Source: Bacillus sp. NP157 (GTDB lineage Bacteria > Pseudomonadota > Gammaproteobacteria > Xanthomonadales > Rhodanobacteraceae). Taken from it: DNA of 64,000 nucleotides. The stretch spans positions 2,976,001-3,040,000 of the forward strand of contig CP076546.1 of NCBI GenBank assembly GCA_018889975.1, given 5' to 3'. Positions 63,727 through 64,000 of the stretch are shown one piece after another (position 1 is the stretch's first letter; every line of letters begins with the position of its first letter). The notes beneath the pieces were generated by a model, which saw nothing but the letters and a program-made list of their open reading frames with translations, was not told the DNA's origin and did not search any database. The position numbers were made by a program, and so were the translations under genes.

Positions 63727-64000
63727 GGCTGGCCTCCAGTCGGATGGCGAAAACGGTGACATCGTCACGGCCTCGGCAGAAGTCGCGATGCAGCACCGAG
63801 GTAATCACGGAGGGATGGCGGAACAGCAAGCCCGGATAGTCGCGCAGGTTCCAGCGCGACTGCAGGCCATCGGAAAACATCACCAGCAGCTTACCGGTGG
63901 AATCCGGGAAATCGAACGCCTGCGCCGCGCGCGCTTTCGCGCCCACGATGCCGGGATGGGAAGCCAGGCCACGCGACTGCTCGGCAGTTTGCAGCGAGCC
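63713..64000 (-). CDS. SpoIIE/PP2C-like phosphatase, C-terminal part (cut by window edge)
   Basis: The last 95 residues of a serine phosphatase of the SpoIIE (RsbX/RsbU-like) type; the frame is open at the right edge. LLVMFSDGLQSRW is the metal-binding FSDG motif and RGRDDVTVFAIR the final DD motif of the PPM fold. In many gammaproteobacteria this gene follows anti-sigma-like ATPase and STAS genes and is followed by a soluble kinase and a hybrid kinase, as here. The upstream genes are outside the window. Confidence 0.85.
   Translation of the reverse strand, partial: GSLQTAEQSRGLASHPGIVGAKARAAQAFDFPDSTGKLLVMFSDGLQSRWNLRDYPGLLFRHPSVITSVLHRDFCRGRDDVTVFAIRLEASHDRR

Overview
The window is a 64 kb piece of a high-GC chromosome, densely packed with genes. 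The gene types suggest a Rhodanobacteraceae/Xanthomonadales gammaproteobacterium of the Luteibacter-Dyella kind: an Oar-like TonB-dependent receptor, FixJ-type two-component genes, a CPXCG zinc-ribbon protein, a CoA-acylating iolA next to an OprB porin, several exported peptidases, and many copies of a short REP element beginning TGTAGGAGCG. This assignment is inferred from gene content; there is no rRNA marker. No tRNA, rRNA, CRISPR array, prophage or insertion sequence was seen.

Layout. 1-9.3 kb: end of a TonB-dependent receptor, ferredoxin-NADP reductase, a small kinase-like protein, a DUF3298-type lipoprotein, DUF456 and DUF885 proteins, a hemolysin III/PAQR protein, a universal stress protein and a TonB protein. 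9.4-17.8 kb: a cysteine-dioxygenase-like enzyme with an FAD/NAD(P) protein, a zinc-type oxidoreductase with an MFS exporter, cardiolipin synthase, an exported esterase and a second MFS transporter. 17.8-32.5 kb: a complete myo-inositol locus. On the minus strand an RpiR-type regulator (IolR), IolG and a second Gfo/Idh/MocA dehydrogenase form one operon. On the plus strand follow an ABC importer, a fused IolC-DUF2090, IolD, IolE, IolB, IolA and an OprB porin. The divergent promoter contains an exact GGAA-N6-TTCC palindrome, the motif known for RpiR-type IolR proteins. The genes cover outer-membrane entry, import, oxidation to inosose and conversion to acetyl-CoA and a C3 product.

32.5-33.3 kb is a gene-free island of REP units and longer inverted repeats. 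33.3-46.3 kb holds housekeeping and stress genes (HAD hydrolase, BrkB, glycine-zipper protein, Tat-exported MsrB, DPP-IV-like peptidase, SDR, a DUF2383 protein, a YdcF-like protein), a PAS histidine kinase with a FixJ-like regulator and a receiver-only protein, an AraC regulator and WrbA. 46.4-56.7 kb has two unknown proteins, two divergent GH13 enzymes whose leaders carry heptanucleotide arrays, an AraC and a MarR regulator, a LysE exporter, a nucleoside transporter with a PfkB kinase, and glutaminyl cyclotransferase. 56.9-64 kb has an M1 aminopeptidase, a Sel1-repeat protein and the end of a SpoIIE phosphatase / histidine kinase / hybrid kinase operon cut by the right edge.

The most unusual features are non-coding. 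Fifteen REP units lie mostly within a few bases of stop codons, and at 55.8-55.96 kb they supply the stop codons of both flanking genes. One REP unit is tandemly repeated with a 54 bp period. Heptamer arrays with the same sequence as the 16S anti-Shine-Dalgarno core precede both GH13 genes.
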